This document shows positions 8,561 through 18,152 of a DNA stretch of 64,000 nt, piece by piece. Position numbers and translations under genes: made by a program. This DNA is from JAJXZJ01 sp050012855 (GTDB lineage: Bacteria > Verrucomicrobiota > Verrucomicrobiia > Limisphaerales > J093): the NCBI GenBank assembly GCA_050012855.1, contig JBEKGJ010000002.1, forward strand, positions 124,001-188,000, in the 5' to 3' direction. Below the pieces are notes generated by a model that searched no databases, had not been told where the DNA came from, and saw only the letters and a program-made list of their open reading frames with translations. Position 1 is the first letter of the stretch; the number at the start of each line of letters is the position of its first letter.

Positions 8561-9934
8561 GTGGGACGCGATCAATTGATGACTTGGGGCCGGAAAGCGA
8601 CCGGAGTTCTTGGCATTGACCGGGCCATCGCCTTCACGGTGCTTGGCCGGTGCTGGGCGGCATTCTCGTTGCCGGTCACCCTCTTCTGTGTCGTGCATTT
8701 CCTGTCGGTCAAGGAGCAGGATTTCTATTTCACGTTCGACAGTCTGCTGGCCCTGCAGGTTTTCTTTGACTTGGGCATTGCCTTCGTGGTCCTGCAATTC
8801 GCCAGTCACGAGCGGGCGCATCTCGAATGGACGGCGGATGGGCGTCTGACGGGCGATCCCCGCCACAAGGCCCGATTGGCGTCGCTGCTGGCCAGCGCGA
8901 ATCGTGCCTACAGTTGGTCGGCGACCTTGCTGTTCTTTTGTGTCCTGCCGGCCGGGTTCTTCTTCTTTCGCTCATGCGAGGAGGCGGCCCAGCCCGCGGC
9001 CTGGCGCTGGGCCTGGGCGTCGGCGGTGCTGGTGACCGCGTTAAACCTGCGCTTGAGTCCGCTGCTCGCCTTCATCGAGGGTTGCGGGCGGGTGGCGGAC
9101 ATTGCGCGGCTGCGCTTGTTTCAACAGTTCCTTGGCGCGTTGTTAAGTTGGGTGACATTTGCCTGGGGTGGGCGTTTGTTCGCCGCCCCCGCGCTCAACC
9201 TGGGGTTCCTCATTGTCGCCGCCCTGTGGCTCTGGTTCTCGAAGCGCCGGTTCCTGCGTGATGTGCTGGCGGCCAGGGACAACGCGGTGCGGATTCGCTG
9301 GCGGCAGGAAGTCTGGCCGCTGCAATGGCGGATCACGGTGAGCTGGCTGAGCGGGTTTTTCATTTTCCGTCTGGTCAATCCCGTCCTCATGAAATACCAG
9401 CCGACGGGCACGGCCTCGCGGATGGGCATGACGACGAAGATCATTGATGCCATGAGCACGGTCTGCGCGTCCTGGATGGGCACCAAGGCGGCGCCGTTTG
9501 GGGCGTTGATTGCCCGGCGCCAGTTTGCCGAACTGGACCGCGTGTTCTTCCGCACCCTGAAGCAGTCGTATGCGGTGCTGCTCCTGGGCTGCGCGGCCTT
9601 CGTGGCCATTCTGGCCGGGCTGATTCATCTGCATCATCCCTTTAGCTCGCGCTTGCTGGGGCTGTTGCCCACCTGCCTCCTGTTGGGCAACGCGCTGATG
9701 GGCATCCTGGTCAATGCGGAAGCCGTGTATTTGCGGTCCCACAAGCAGGAGCCGTTCATGTGGCTGTCGGTGGTCAGCGCGTTCCTGACGGGTACGATTG
9801 CCTATGTGGCCGGCCGTTATTTGGGTCCCACCGGCGTGGCGCTGGGCTATTTTCTGCTTTCGCTTTTCTTTGGCGTCGGCGCCTATACGTATGTCTTTCG
9901 GAAAAAGCGACGCGCGTGGCATGCCGCCGCCTGA
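8561..9934 (+). CDS. Polysaccharide flippase-like membrane protein
   Basis: About 457 residues with roughly a dozen hydrophobic segments (for example FSLPVTLFCVVHFL, LLFFCVLPAGFFFF, LNLGFLIVAALWLWF, VALGYFLLSLFFGVGAY), separated by short basic loops. The layout and the neighbouring glycosyltransferases fit a Wzx/MATE-type exporter of lipid-linked oligosaccharide. I prefer GTG 8561, which follows GAGGT; ATG 8579 is the alternative, and an open frame extends to 8465 without support. No sequence motif proves substrate or direction. Confidence 0.65.
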   Translation: MGRDQLMTWGRKATGVLGIDRAIAFTVLGRCWAAFSLPVTLFCVVHFLSVKEQDFYFTFDSLLALQVFFDLGIAFVVLQFASHERAHLEWTADGRLTGDPRHKARLASLLASANRAYSWSATLLFFCVLPAGFFFFRSCEEAAQPAAWRWAWASAVLVTALNLRLSPLLAFIEGCGRVADIARLRLFQQFLGALLSWVTFAWGGRLFAAPALNLGFLIVAALWLWFSKRRFLRDVLAARDNAVRIRWRQEVWPLQWRITVSWLSGFFIFRLVNPVLMKYQPTGTASRMGMTTKIIDAMSTVCASWMGTKAAPFGALIARRQFAELDRVFFRTLKQSYAVLLLGCAAFVAILAGLIHLHHPFSSRLLGLLPTCLLLGNALMGILVNAEAVYLRSHKQEPFMWLSVVSAFLTGTIAYVAGRYLGPTGVALGYFLLSLFFGVGAYTYVFRKKRRAWHAAA

Positions 9935-9965
9935 ACCTTTGATCGGACGCCTGCGACAGCACGAC

Positions 9966-10931
9966 ATGAACGAAACAGCCGTCTCTCCCGGGAACCTCCT
10001 GCTGACCATCATGGTTCCCACCTACAACCGGCGAAAGCTGCTTGAGGGATTGTTGCGGATTCTGTTGCCGGTGCTCCAGGAGTCGCCGGACGTCGAGATC
10101 CTCATCTCCAACAATTGCTCCACGGATGACACGGCGGCTTACCTGGCAACATTATCCGGCCATTCCCGTCTGCGCGTCGTGAATCACGAGCAACCGCGGC
10201 AGGTGGAATGGTGGTATAAGCAGCCGCGCGGGCGTTTTTACTGGGTCTTCTGCGACGATGACATGGCGACCCCGGAGGGCATTGCGTTTGTCTGCCAGAC
10301 CCTGCGCGAACACCCGGAACTGGGCTGGATTCATTTGCCCCACCAGTACTTGTCCAACACGGGCCAGCCCGTGCTTTCGCGTCTGCCCGCGCAGGACGAG
10401 TGGTTTGTCCACGGTCGCCAGGCGTTCGCGCAATATATCTCGTGGATCACCTTCCTCACCTCGAACATCATCCGCACCGAGCTGGCGCAACCGCAGGTTT
10501 CGCGCGTACCGGAAGGAACGGATTTCTGGCCGATGGGCCTGTTGATGGCGGCGGTGGCCGAAGCCCCGGCATTTGTCCCGGCCCGGCGGTTCATCACGGC
10601 GGGCGCGGATATCACCTGGGCGGAGCGCCGGACCAGGGTTTTGCACTGCGATCTCGCGGAGGAAATCCTGAAGTCATGCGTCCTGAGCCGCGCGGAAAAG
10701 GCGGCTTGCCTGCGGCAAAAGTATCTTGACACACCCAACCAGCTTGGCCGGCTCCTCGTGATCCGGCCGTCCCTGCTTGGCCGGGTCCTCTGGTGCCAGC
10801 CGCGCCTGCTTGGCATCCTGTTTCGCCCGTCCGAACTGGCCAAGGTTTTCCGTCCGAGCGTCTGGTCCAAGTTCTGGCAGCGAATCGTCCGCGGTCGCAA
10901 ATCGGTGGCCGGGATGTTTCCGAAGGGTTAG
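9966..10931 (+). CDS. Glycosyltransferase family 2
   Basis: GT-A fold inverting glycosyltransferase of 321 residues. The N-terminal strand LLTIMVPTYNRRKLLEGLL and ILISNNCSTDDTA form the nucleotide-sugar site, and D97-D99 in FCDDDMA is the metal-binding DxD-type motif. The C-terminal ~90 residues are less conserved. It begins 31 bp after the flippase gene and probably extends the same glycan. Its TAG stop overlaps the TAA stop of the convergent GT4 gene at 10928-10931. Confidence 0.88.
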   Translation: MNETAVSPGNLLLTIMVPTYNRRKLLEGLLRILLPVLQESPDVEILISNNCSTDDTAAYLATLSGHSRLRVVNHEQPRQVEWWYKQPRGRFYWVFCDDDMATPEGIAFVCQTLREHPELGWIHLPHQYLSNTGQPVLSRLPAQDEWFVHGRQAFAQYISWITFLTSNIIRTELAQPQVSRVPEGTDFWPMGLLMAAVAEAPAFVPARRFITAGADITWAERRTRVLHCDLAEEILKSCVLSRAEKAACLRQKYLDTPNQLGRLLVIRPSLLGRVLWCQPRLLGILFRPSELAKVFRPSVWSKFWQRIVRGRKSVAGMFPKG

Positions 10932-12112
10932 CGGTTGGTTGGCGCCAGGTTGCCGCGCCAGAACCCCGCCGGCCAGAGGCGGCGCAACAAGCCGAACGGA
11001 CAATGGTCCGACCAGTAAAACGGCCGCGGTGGAAAGGCGGCGCAGGAGATTTGCGGCAGGTCGCGAATCCGGCGAACGAAGGCGCTCATCGCGGCCAGAT
11101 CGCATTCGCCAAGATGCGGTTGCACGATCTCGCCACAGCGCCGACGCAGCGCGGCCAGCTCGGCCTCGGATAACCGTGCCAGCGACTGCAACGCGCGCGC
11201 CGCGGCGGTCAGATCCCCCGGCGGGTAAAGCAGGTCCGGTTTCACGCGCGTCACGTAGGCGTCAACGCCGCTGCCGATCCTTGGAAACAACGGAATCACG
11301 CCGACACTCAGGCCCTCGATCAACGAAATCGGCACGCCTTCATAGTCGCTCACGAAGACCAGCACGTCCCAGTTCCGCAGCACCTGCCAATACTCTTCGC
11401 CCTGACGGCGGTCGTGCAGCACGACGTTCGGATTCCCGGCGAACTGCCGGCGCAAACCGGCCAGTCCCGGTCCACTCCCGAGGAGTTCAAAGCGATAACT
11501 GACACCGGCCCGGTTCAACTCGTCCACGAGCTTCGGGAGGCGTTCGACGCGTTTTTGCTCGCGCTGGACCCTGCCGCAATAGCCCACCACCAGCGGGCGG
11601 TCTTGGAGCGGTGGTTGTTGTGTCTCGAAGCCATCGTGGCCTGACGGATTCGGCAGGAACGCGACGCGTTCCGCCGCCAACTCCGGAAGCAACCGGGCTG
11701 CCAGTTCCATTTGCTGGGAACTGATGGCGATAACTCCGTCAAGGAAACCGCGGACGGAGCGGACGTGCTTCGTTTGGTCGGGCCACGGGCCATGCAGGAT
11801 GCCGATGCGCCGGCTGGCGCCGTCCAGGTCGGCAAAGAATGGCATTCCCAAAACATTGCTGTAGGTCACCACTTCAGCTCCGGACGGCAGGTTCTGGCAA
11901 AACCGTTGACGCGCCTGGTGAATGGTGTTGCGCCATGTCAAATCCAACCCCCGAACGCGCTCTGCCCGGTGATCGTCCGGCTCGAAGAAGGCCAGAAACT
12001 GCGAGGCGATGCCATGCCGGGCATCCCCTTCCCAATTCCGGCGCAATATCGAGGAGACTCCCCCCAGGGCGTGAAAATAGGTAAAAGCATGAACGACTCG
12101 GATGGCACTCAC
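10928..12112 (-). CDS. Glycosyltransferase family 4
   Basis: GT-B fold retaining glycosyltransferase of 394 residues. The N-terminal half begins VVHAFTYFHALGGV with a glycine-rich acceptor loop; the C-terminal half has VVGYCGRVQREQKR at the donor site and FVSDYEGVPISLIEGLSVG, which holds the E-x7-E type motif of the family. It is transcribed toward the GT2 gene, so it is a separate unit, but belongs by content to the same surface polysaccharide region. Donor and acceptor are unknown. Confidence 0.88.
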   Translation of the reverse strand: MSAIRVVHAFTYFHALGGVSSILRRNWEGDARHGIASQFLAFFEPDDHRAERVRGLDLTWRNTIHQARQRFCQNLPSGAEVVTYSNVLGMPFFADLDGASRRIGILHGPWPDQTKHVRSVRGFLDGVIAISSQQMELAARLLPELAAERVAFLPNPSGHDGFETQQPPLQDRPLVVGYCGRVQREQKRVERLPKLVDELNRAGVSYRFELLGSGPGLAGLRRQFAGNPNVVLHDRRQGEEYWQVLRNWDVLVFVSDYEGVPISLIEGLSVGVIPLFPRIGSGVDAYVTRVKPDLLYPPGDLTAAARALQSLARLSEAELAALRRRCGEIVQPHLGECDLAAMSAFVRRIRDLPQISCAAFPPRPFYWSDHCPFGLLRRLWPAGFWRGNLAPTNR

Positions 12113-12486
12113 ACGCGAAAGTACATTGCGTTACCGTTCCCCAAGTCGAGCCCAATCGCCTGAAGTCCAGCCCGCCAGTCAGATGAAAGTTGATTGGACG
12201 AGATCCGAACGCGCGCCAGGGCGCCTCTCCCAAGGCGCGCGGTAAGTCGCGCATCAGATGCTTCGACGCCGGCGGCTGAAACGCCCGGCCGCGCGCGGCC
12301 GGAAGGCAGCGCGAACGCTGCGTCAACCATCGCAATGAATGAGACCAACTCCGCGATGGACGCGTCCGTTCGAGCACCTAAAGGATTTGTTCACGCGCCG
12401 GCCGGCGGCCGGGATCACCGGATCGAAACCGTCATGGATAATTCGTCCTTTCGGCCGGATACCAGGCCGCTTATGGTTTCGCCAGC
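12113..12486. other. Divergent intergenic region with a GC-rich palindrome
   Basis: This 374 bp stretch lies between the divergent GT4 and cytochrome genes and should hold both promoters. No coding frame in it looks real. A palindrome GGCCGCGCGCGGCC lies near 12290-12303. I see no clear -10/-35 pair. Confidence 0.5.
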
Positions 12487-14886
12487 ATGTCCCGATCCCG
12501 CCACAAGGCGCGGCCGAGCGGGCCACCCTTGCGTGGCTGGCGCGGCGGCCCGCGTGCCTTCGGCGTCGGCCTGGCCTTGGTGGCCATGATGGCATTGGTG
12601 GTTCTCTGGGCCGGCTCGCGCTCTGGTTCGACGCCGGGACCGGAGCGAGACGAAAAGGCTCCGGCGGCCCGGGCGGGGAAACCGTTCCTGGACGACGAAC
12701 GCACTGTTTTCGCGCAGTATGGAGGCTCCGAGAGCTGCCGGAAATGTCACGAAGATCAATACCACGCGTGGAACACCTCCCACCACGGGCTCGCGGAACG
12801 GCCCGTTGAGCCCGCCTCCGACCGCGTCGCCTTCGATCCGGGGCGATCGTTCCGGCACGGAACCCAGACCACGCAACTGCGCTGGATCAACGGCGTCGCC
12901 GAAGTCACCAGCCTCGGGCTCTCCGGCAAACCGGAGGCGCAGGCCGTGGCGCGGGTCATTGGCAACGACCCGTTGCGCCAGTTCCTGGTGCGATTCCCCG
13001 GCGGTCGCCATCAAGCCCTCGAGGCCTCCTACGATCCGCGCTCCAACGCCTGGTTCAATGTTTACGGCAGCGAGGACCGCCGGCCGGGGGAGTGGGGCCA
13101 TTGGACGGGGCGCGGCATGAATTGGAACAACATGTGCGCCGGCTGCCACAACACCCGGGTGCGAAAGAACTATGATGCGGCCGGTGACCGTTATCACACC
13201 ACCATGGCCGAACCGACGGTGGGCTGCGAGGCCTGTCACGGTCCGCTCCTGGCCCACAACGCCTGGCAACAGCAATTCGGCGATTCCGGTCGCAAAGATC
13301 CCACCGTTTCCAAGCTGACCCGGGCGCGGCTCGTGGACAATTGCGGCTTTTGTCACGCCCGCCGGGGCGAACTGACCGGCGACTTCAAGCCGGGCGATGA
13401 TTTCCTCGATCACATGCGCCTGACCATCGTGGATGGGTCGGAAACCTACTATCCGGACGGCCAGGTGCGCGAGGAGGATTACGAGTACACGGCCTTCCTC
13501 GGCAGCCGGATGAGTTTCCGCGCCGTGCACTGCCTGGACTGCCACAACCCGCACTCGGCCAAAATCATTCTGCCCGGCAACTGGCTGTGCCTGCGCTGCC
13601 ACAACGGCAGTCGCACCAATGCGCCGCTCATCGAACCGGTCAGCCACAGTCGCCACAAGGTCTTCGGATACGACACCAACGGGGTGCTCCTGATCTCCGA
13701 CCTCATGGCCTACCAACCCGGGCAGATCCAGGAAACCGGCGGCGAGTGCGTCAACTGCCACATGCCACAGACCGTTTACATGCAGCGCCACTGGCGGCAC
13801 GACCACGGTTTCACCATTCCCGATCCCCTGCTCACCAAGCAGGCCGGCATCCCCAATGCCTGCAACCGCTGCCACCAGGACAAGGACACCGACTGGGCGT
13901 TGAAGTATTGCGACGAATGGTATGGCGCGAAAATGGACCGCCCTTCCCGCCATCGAACCCAGGCGATCGTCGCCGCGCGCAAGGGAGAGCCGGGCGCGCA
14001 AATCGAACTGCGCGGCCTGCTGGCGACGAACGACATTCCCTACTGGCGCGCCGTTGCCGCCGGATTACTCGAGTCGTGGGCCGGGGAACCTCCGGTCCGC
14101 GATGCGCTCCTGCTGGGGCTGAGCGACACGAACGCGCTGGTGCGCACGGAGTGCGTCCGCGCACTGGAGCAGCCGGCTGGCGCCGACGTGCCCGACGTCG
14201 TCAACGCGCTGCGCCGGAAGCTCGACGATCCGGTTCGCGGCGTTCGGGTGGCCGCGGCGTGGGCGCTGGGCTCGGGCCTCGATCCCTCCTCCCGGGCGGG
14301 GACCGAGTTGCGACACTCCCTGGCCCTCAACGCCGATCAACCGGCCGGCCAGATGCAGCAGGGGGTCTTCGCGCTCGCTCGGGGCGACCCGCAAACAGCG
14401 GCGGGGCATTATCGAAAAGCGGTTGAGTGGGACCCCAACTCGGCCGGGATCCGGCACGACTACGCGGTGGTGTTGTCGCAACTCAATCGCCCGCAGGAGG
14501 CGATCGAACAACTGCAGGCCGCCTGCCGCCTCGAACCGCGCAACGCCGAGTTTCAATACAAGCTGGCGCTCGGCTGGAACGAACTCGGTCAGACCGGGAA
14601 AACAATTGAATGCCTGCAGACGGCGATCCGATTGGATCCCGGTCACGCGCGGGCCTGGTACAACCTCGGATTGGCGCTCAACTCGAGCGGTCGCACGGAG
14701 GAGGCCCTGCAGGCTTTGACCCGCGCCGAGTCGGCGGACGGAGCCGATCCGCGCAGTCCTTACGCCCGGGCCACGATTCTGGCCCGGCTGGGGCGGCTGG
14801 CCGAGGCCCGCCGCGCCGCGCAACGCGCCCTCGAAATCGAACCACGGTTCGAGCCGGCGCGGCAAATGTTGCGAACCCTGCCTTGA
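12487..14886 (+). CDS. Octahaem c-type cytochrome with HEAT and TPR repeats
   Basis: A 799-residue exported protein. Residues ~24-42 form one membrane anchor or uncleaved signal (AFGVGLALVAMMALVVLW). Eight CXXCH haem sites follow, with first cysteines at 84, 217, 247, 286, 349, 368, 421 and 459, which is a cytochrome c3/c554-like multihaem layout. From ~500 to ~620 there are HEAT-like repeats (RDALLLGLSDTNALVRTECV, DPVRGVRVAAAWALG) and from ~640 to the end three to four TPRs (AGHYRKAVEWDPNSA, IECLQTAIRLDPGHARAWYN). It probably transfers electrons in the periplasm and binds a partner protein through the repeats. No maturation genes are adjacent. Confidence 0.85.
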   Translation: MSRSRHKARPSGPPLRGWRGGPRAFGVGLALVAMMALVVLWAGSRSGSTPGPERDEKAPAARAGKPFLDDERTVFAQYGGSESCRKCHEDQYHAWNTSHHGLAERPVEPASDRVAFDPGRSFRHGTQTTQLRWINGVAEVTSLGLSGKPEAQAVARVIGNDPLRQFLVRFPGGRHQALEASYDPRSNAWFNVYGSEDRRPGEWGHWTGRGMNWNNMCAGCHNTRVRKNYDAAGDRYHTTMAEPTVGCEACHGPLLAHNAWQQQFGDSGRKDPTVSKLTRARLVDNCGFCHARRGELTGDFKPGDDFLDHMRLTIVDGSETYYPDGQVREEDYEYTAFLGSRMSFRAVHCLDCHNPHSAKIILPGNWLCLRCHNGSRTNAPLIEPVSHSRHKVFGYDTNGVLLISDLMAYQPGQIQETGGECVNCHMPQTVYMQRHWRHDHGFTIPDPLLTKQAGIPNACNRCHQDKDTDWALKYCDEWYGAKMDRPSRHRTQAIVAARKGEPGAQIELRGLLATNDIPYWRAVAAGLLESWAGEPPVRDALLLGLSDTNALVRTECVRALEQPAGADVPDVVNALRRKLDDPVRGVRVAAAWALGSGLDPSSRAGTELRHSLALNADQPAGQMQQGVFALARGDPQTAAGHYRKAVEWDPNSAGIRHDYAVVLSQLNRPQEAIEQLQAACRLEPRNAEFQYKLALGWNELGQTGKTIECLQTAIRLDPGHARAWYNLGLALNSSGRTEEALQALTRAESADGADPRSPYARATILARLGRLAEARRAAQRALEIEPRFEPARQMLRTLP

Positions 14887-15164
14887 GATCTTCCGAGTCC
14901 GCATCGCCGATTCCGCCCGGGCGGCATCGGGGGTCCTGCCCGATTGGCGAAGAACGTCCCTTCTCCTCAGCCCGGACCCCGGATCGTGCTCCGAACCGCG
15001 TTTCTGCCGCATTGCCAGCGCCGCTCATTTCGGATAGAACCTGCCCATGCCAAGCGCCGGGAAACTCGCCGAGTTCGTTCGCGGGTGGCAGCAACGCCTC
15101 ACGGCGACGAAAAGGGCGGGACGCAACCCTTGCCCGATCACCCGCTGATGGCGGCATTCCTTTC

Positions 15165-18152
15165 ATGAGCGCGCCCCAGACCATCCTCGCCCTCGTCGCG
15201 CGATTCGGCGAACAACTCGACGCCTACAAGTCCGGCCACTACAACGAAACCCAGCTCCGCCGCGAATTCCTGGACCCCTTCTTCACCGCCCTGGGCTGGG
15301 ATGTGGACAATGCGCATGGCTACGCCGAAGCTTACAAGGACGTCATCCACGAGGAATCCATCCGCATCGGCGGTGCCACGAAAGCGCCCGATTACGGCTT
15401 CCGCATCGGCGGCACGCGCAAATTCTTCCTCGAAGCCAAAAAACCGTCCGTGGATATCAAGGACGAGCCGGGCGCCGCCTACCAACTCCGCCGCTACGCC
15501 TGGTCCGCCAAGCTCCCCCTGAGCATCCTGAGCGACTTTGAGGAGTTCGCGGTTTACGACGGCCGCGTCAAGCCGCACCAGAACGACCCCGCCGCCACCG
15601 CCCGCATTTTCCACTGCACCTGCCGCGAGTTCGCCGAGAAGTGGGACTGGATCGCGTCCATTTTTTCCCGCGACGCCGTCCTCAAAGGCTCCTTCGACCG
15701 GTTCGCCGAATCCAGCAAGGGCAAACGCGGCACCTCGGAAGTGGATGCCTCCTTCCTGGCGGAAATCGAGAACTGGCGCGCCGAACTCGCCCGCAACCTC
15801 GCCCTCCGCAACCCCAAGCTCACCCAGCGCGAACTCAACTTCGCCGTCCAGCGCATCATTGACCGCATCATCTTCCTCCGCATCTGCGAGGATCGCGGCA
15901 TCGAGGACTACGGCCGCCTCCAGGCCCTCGTCAACGGCGACCGCATCTACCCGCGCCTCGCCCAGTTGTTCGAGGCCGCCGACGCCCGCTACAACTCCGG
16001 CCTCTTCCACTTCAAACCGGAAAAGGACCGCCACGAACCCCCCGACGAACTCACCCTGGCGCTCGATCTCGACGACAAGCTCCTGCGCGACATCCTGCGC
16101 GGACTCTACTACCCCGACAGCCCCTACGAATTCTCCGTCCTCTCGGCCGACATCCTCGGCCAGGTTTATGAGCAGTTCCTCGGCAAAGTCATCCGTCTGA
16201 CCGAGGGCCACCGCGCGGTGGTGGACGACAAGCCCGAAGTCAAGAAGGCCGGCGGCGTTTATTACACGCCCACCTACATCGTGGACTACATCGTCCGCCA
16301 GACGGTGGGAAAATTGCTCGAGGAAGCGTTCGGCAGCTTGATGTTGGGGAGCGCGACTGTCCCGGTCGCCGCCTCCGGCGTCTCGCCGGAGGCTCCGGCA
16401 AGAGACGCGCCCACCGCCGGGCCAGAGCCGCTGGCGGCCGCTGCCTTCGGCCCATCTGTCCGACAAGCTGTCCTCTCGCCAGAGGTTCCTGCGGCCGCGC
16501 TGCAAGCTTCGCGGCGGGACGCCGCGAAGTGCGGGCGAGTCGCCCGCGCTCCCCTTCCTCCCCGCGCCGCCACCGCCATCCTTAACCGGGTCGCGAAACT
16601 CCGCATTCTCGATCCCGCCTGCGGCTCCGGCTCCTTCCTCATCGGCGCGTATCAATACCTGCTGGACTGGCACCTGCAGTTTTATGTCGGGCTGCTGGAC
16701 GAAGGGGACCGCCTCACCCGCCCGCCGGGCAACTCCAATGGAGGCGCCGGCCGGGGCCATTGGTTGCTGCGCGGCAGGAATCCGCCGATTGTCCAGACGA
16801 CGCGCGGCTGGAAACTCACTATCGCCGAGCGCAAGCGCATCCTCCTGAACAACATTTTCGGCGTGGACATTGACACGCAGGCGGTCGAGGTCACCAAGCT
16901 CTCGTTGCTCCTCAAAGTCCTGGAAGGCGAAACCGGGCAGAGCCTGCAGACCCTCTTCCGATTCTCGCAAGAACGCGCGCTGCCCGACCTCGGCGACAAC
17001 ATCAAATGCGGCAACTCGCTCATCGGGCCGGACTTTTACCAGCAGGCGGAACTCCCGCTGCTGACCGACGACGAAAAATACCGCATCAACGTGTTCGACT
17101 GGCACGCGGAATTCCCCCAAATCTTCAAGGTCGGCGGGTTCGACGCGGTCATCGGGAATCCGCCGTACATTCGCATCCAGACGATGAAGGATTCGCAGCC
17201 ACAGGAGGTCGAATACTTCAGCCAAGCCTACCAAGCTGCCAGCCAGGGCAACTACGACATCTATGTAGTGTTTGTAGAACGTGGATTAAGCCTGCTCAAC
17301 CACAGCGGGAAACTCGGATTCATTCTACCGCATAAGTTTTTCAACTCGGAGTATGGCCAACCGGTGCGGAAGCTCCTCAGCGAGGGCAGGCACCTCGAAC
17401 ACATTGTTCATTTCGGTGCGGAACAGGTTTTCTCCACCGCTACGACCTACACCTGTCTTCTGTTTCTCAGCAGGGGAGAAACGAGCAGTTGCAGCTACGT
17501 CAGCGTTCCCAAACTGAAGTTATGGGTAAAAGACCGCACGGCGGTGCATGGTGACATTGGCGCCGACAACATCTCAGATGGTGCCTGGAACTTCGCAGTC
17601 GGTCACGGGGCAAAGCTCGTGAACCGGCTCAAGGCCATGCCAACCAAACTTGGTGACTTGGCAGACATCTTTGTAGGATTGCAGACCAGCGCTGATGACG
17701 TTTTCATCATGGACTGTCTGGCGGAAAACTCGCGGTCATTGCGCCTGAAGTCGAAATCCCTGGAAAAGGAAGTCAGTCTGGAGACTGATCTATTGCATCC
17801 ATTGGTGAGCGGAACTGACGTTCACGGCTATCCACCGCTGCCGCGCCGCCAGTTCATCCTCTTTCCTTACGAAGTGAAGGACGAGACTGCATCGCTCATA
17901 TCCTTCAATGAGCTAAACGCAGAGTTTCCAAAATCTGCGTCGTATCTCGCCGAAAACAAAGTTCGCCTGCAAGAACGCGAGCGAGGCAAGTTCAAGGACG
18001 TTCAGTGGTATCGCTTCGGTCGCAGCCAAAACCTCGGCATCCAAAGCCGTGCAAAGATTTGCGTTCCGCGGCTCGTTGACCGCTTGTGTGCCGGGTTCGA
18101 TTCCGACGGCTCACATTTCCTCGCAACGTGGATGTTGGCGGCGTCACGCTGA
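15165..18152 (+). CDS. Type IIG restriction enzyme / N6-adenine methyltransferase, main frame (frameshifted)
   Basis: A 995-residue fused endonuclease-methyltransferase. The ATG at 15165 gives the usual N-terminus, although the frame is open upstream. The N-terminal nuclease has a PD-(D/E)xK site (P75-D76, E90-A-K92). A helical part follows, then GGVYYTPTYIVDYIV, SAM motif DPACGSG from residue 483, and catalytic NPPY at 665-668, then a target-recognition region. Between VGKLLEEAFG and TAILNRVAKLRILD there is a ~80-residue low-complexity insert encoded by palindromic repeats. The frame ends early at 18152: near 18120 one base appears missing and homology continues in another frame to 18532. 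The gene is either inactivated or a sequencing error hides an intact ~1,130-residue enzyme. Confidence 0.85.
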   Translation: MSAPQTILALVARFGEQLDAYKSGHYNETQLRREFLDPFFTALGWDVDNAHGYAEAYKDVIHEESIRIGGATKAPDYGFRIGGTRKFFLEAKKPSVDIKDEPGAAYQLRRYAWSAKLPLSILSDFEEFAVYDGRVKPHQNDPAATARIFHCTCREFAEKWDWIASIFSRDAVLKGSFDRFAESSKGKRGTSEVDASFLAEIENWRAELARNLALRNPKLTQRELNFAVQRIIDRIIFLRICEDRGIEDYGRLQALVNGDRIYPRLAQLFEAADARYNSGLFHFKPEKDRHEPPDELTLALDLDDKLLRDILRGLYYPDSPYEFSVLSADILGQVYEQFLGKVIRLTEGHRAVVDDKPEVKKAGGVYYTPTYIVDYIVRQTVGKLLEEAFGSLMLGSATVPVAASGVSPEAPARDAPTAGPEPLAAAAFGPSVRQAVLSPEVPAAALQASRRDAAKCGRVARAPLPPRAATAILNRVAKLRILDPACGSGSFLIGAYQYLLDWHLQFYVGLLDEGDRLTRPPGNSNGGAGRGHWLLRGRNPPIVQTTRGWKLTIAERKRILLNNIFGVDIDTQAVEVTKLSLLLKVLEGETGQSLQTLFRFSQERALPDLGDNIKCGNSLIGPDFYQQAELPLLTDDEKYRINVFDWHAEFPQIFKVGGFDAVIGNPPYIRIQTMKDSQPQEVEYFSQAYQAASQGNYDIYVVFVERGLSLLNHSGKLGFILPHKFFNSEYGQPVRKLLSEGRHLEHIVHFGAEQVFSTATTYTCLLFLSRGETSSCSYVSVPKLKLWVKDRTAVHGDIGADNISDGAWNFAVGHGAKLVNRLKAMPTKLGDLADIFVGLQTSADDVFIMDCLAENSRSLRLKSKSLEKEVSLETDLLHPLVSGTDVHGYPPLPRRQFILFPYEVKDETASLISFNELNAEFPKSASYLAENKVRLQERERGKFKDVQWYRFGRSQNLGIQSRAKICVPRLVDRLCAGFDSDGSHFLATWMLAASR
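16339..16580 (+). repeat. In-frame palindromic repeat block inside the Type IIG gene
   Basis: Three perfect hairpins occur in ~180 bp: GCCTCCGGCG/CGCCGGAGGC with a 3-nt loop (16371-16393), CTTCGCGGCG/CGCCGCGAAG with a 3-nt loop (16507-16529), and GCGGGCGA/TCGCCCGC with a 1-nt loop (16531-16547). The block keeps the reading frame and encodes an Ala/Pro/Arg-rich linker just before the SAM motif. It looks like an intergenic REP-type element that entered a coding sequence. Confidence 0.75.

Noticed and set aside
15138..17234. 698-codon minus-strand frame opposite the Type IIG gene
   Set aside because: Val/Ala/Gly/Glu-rich composition and no motif; the plus frame carries nuclease and methyltransferase motifs.
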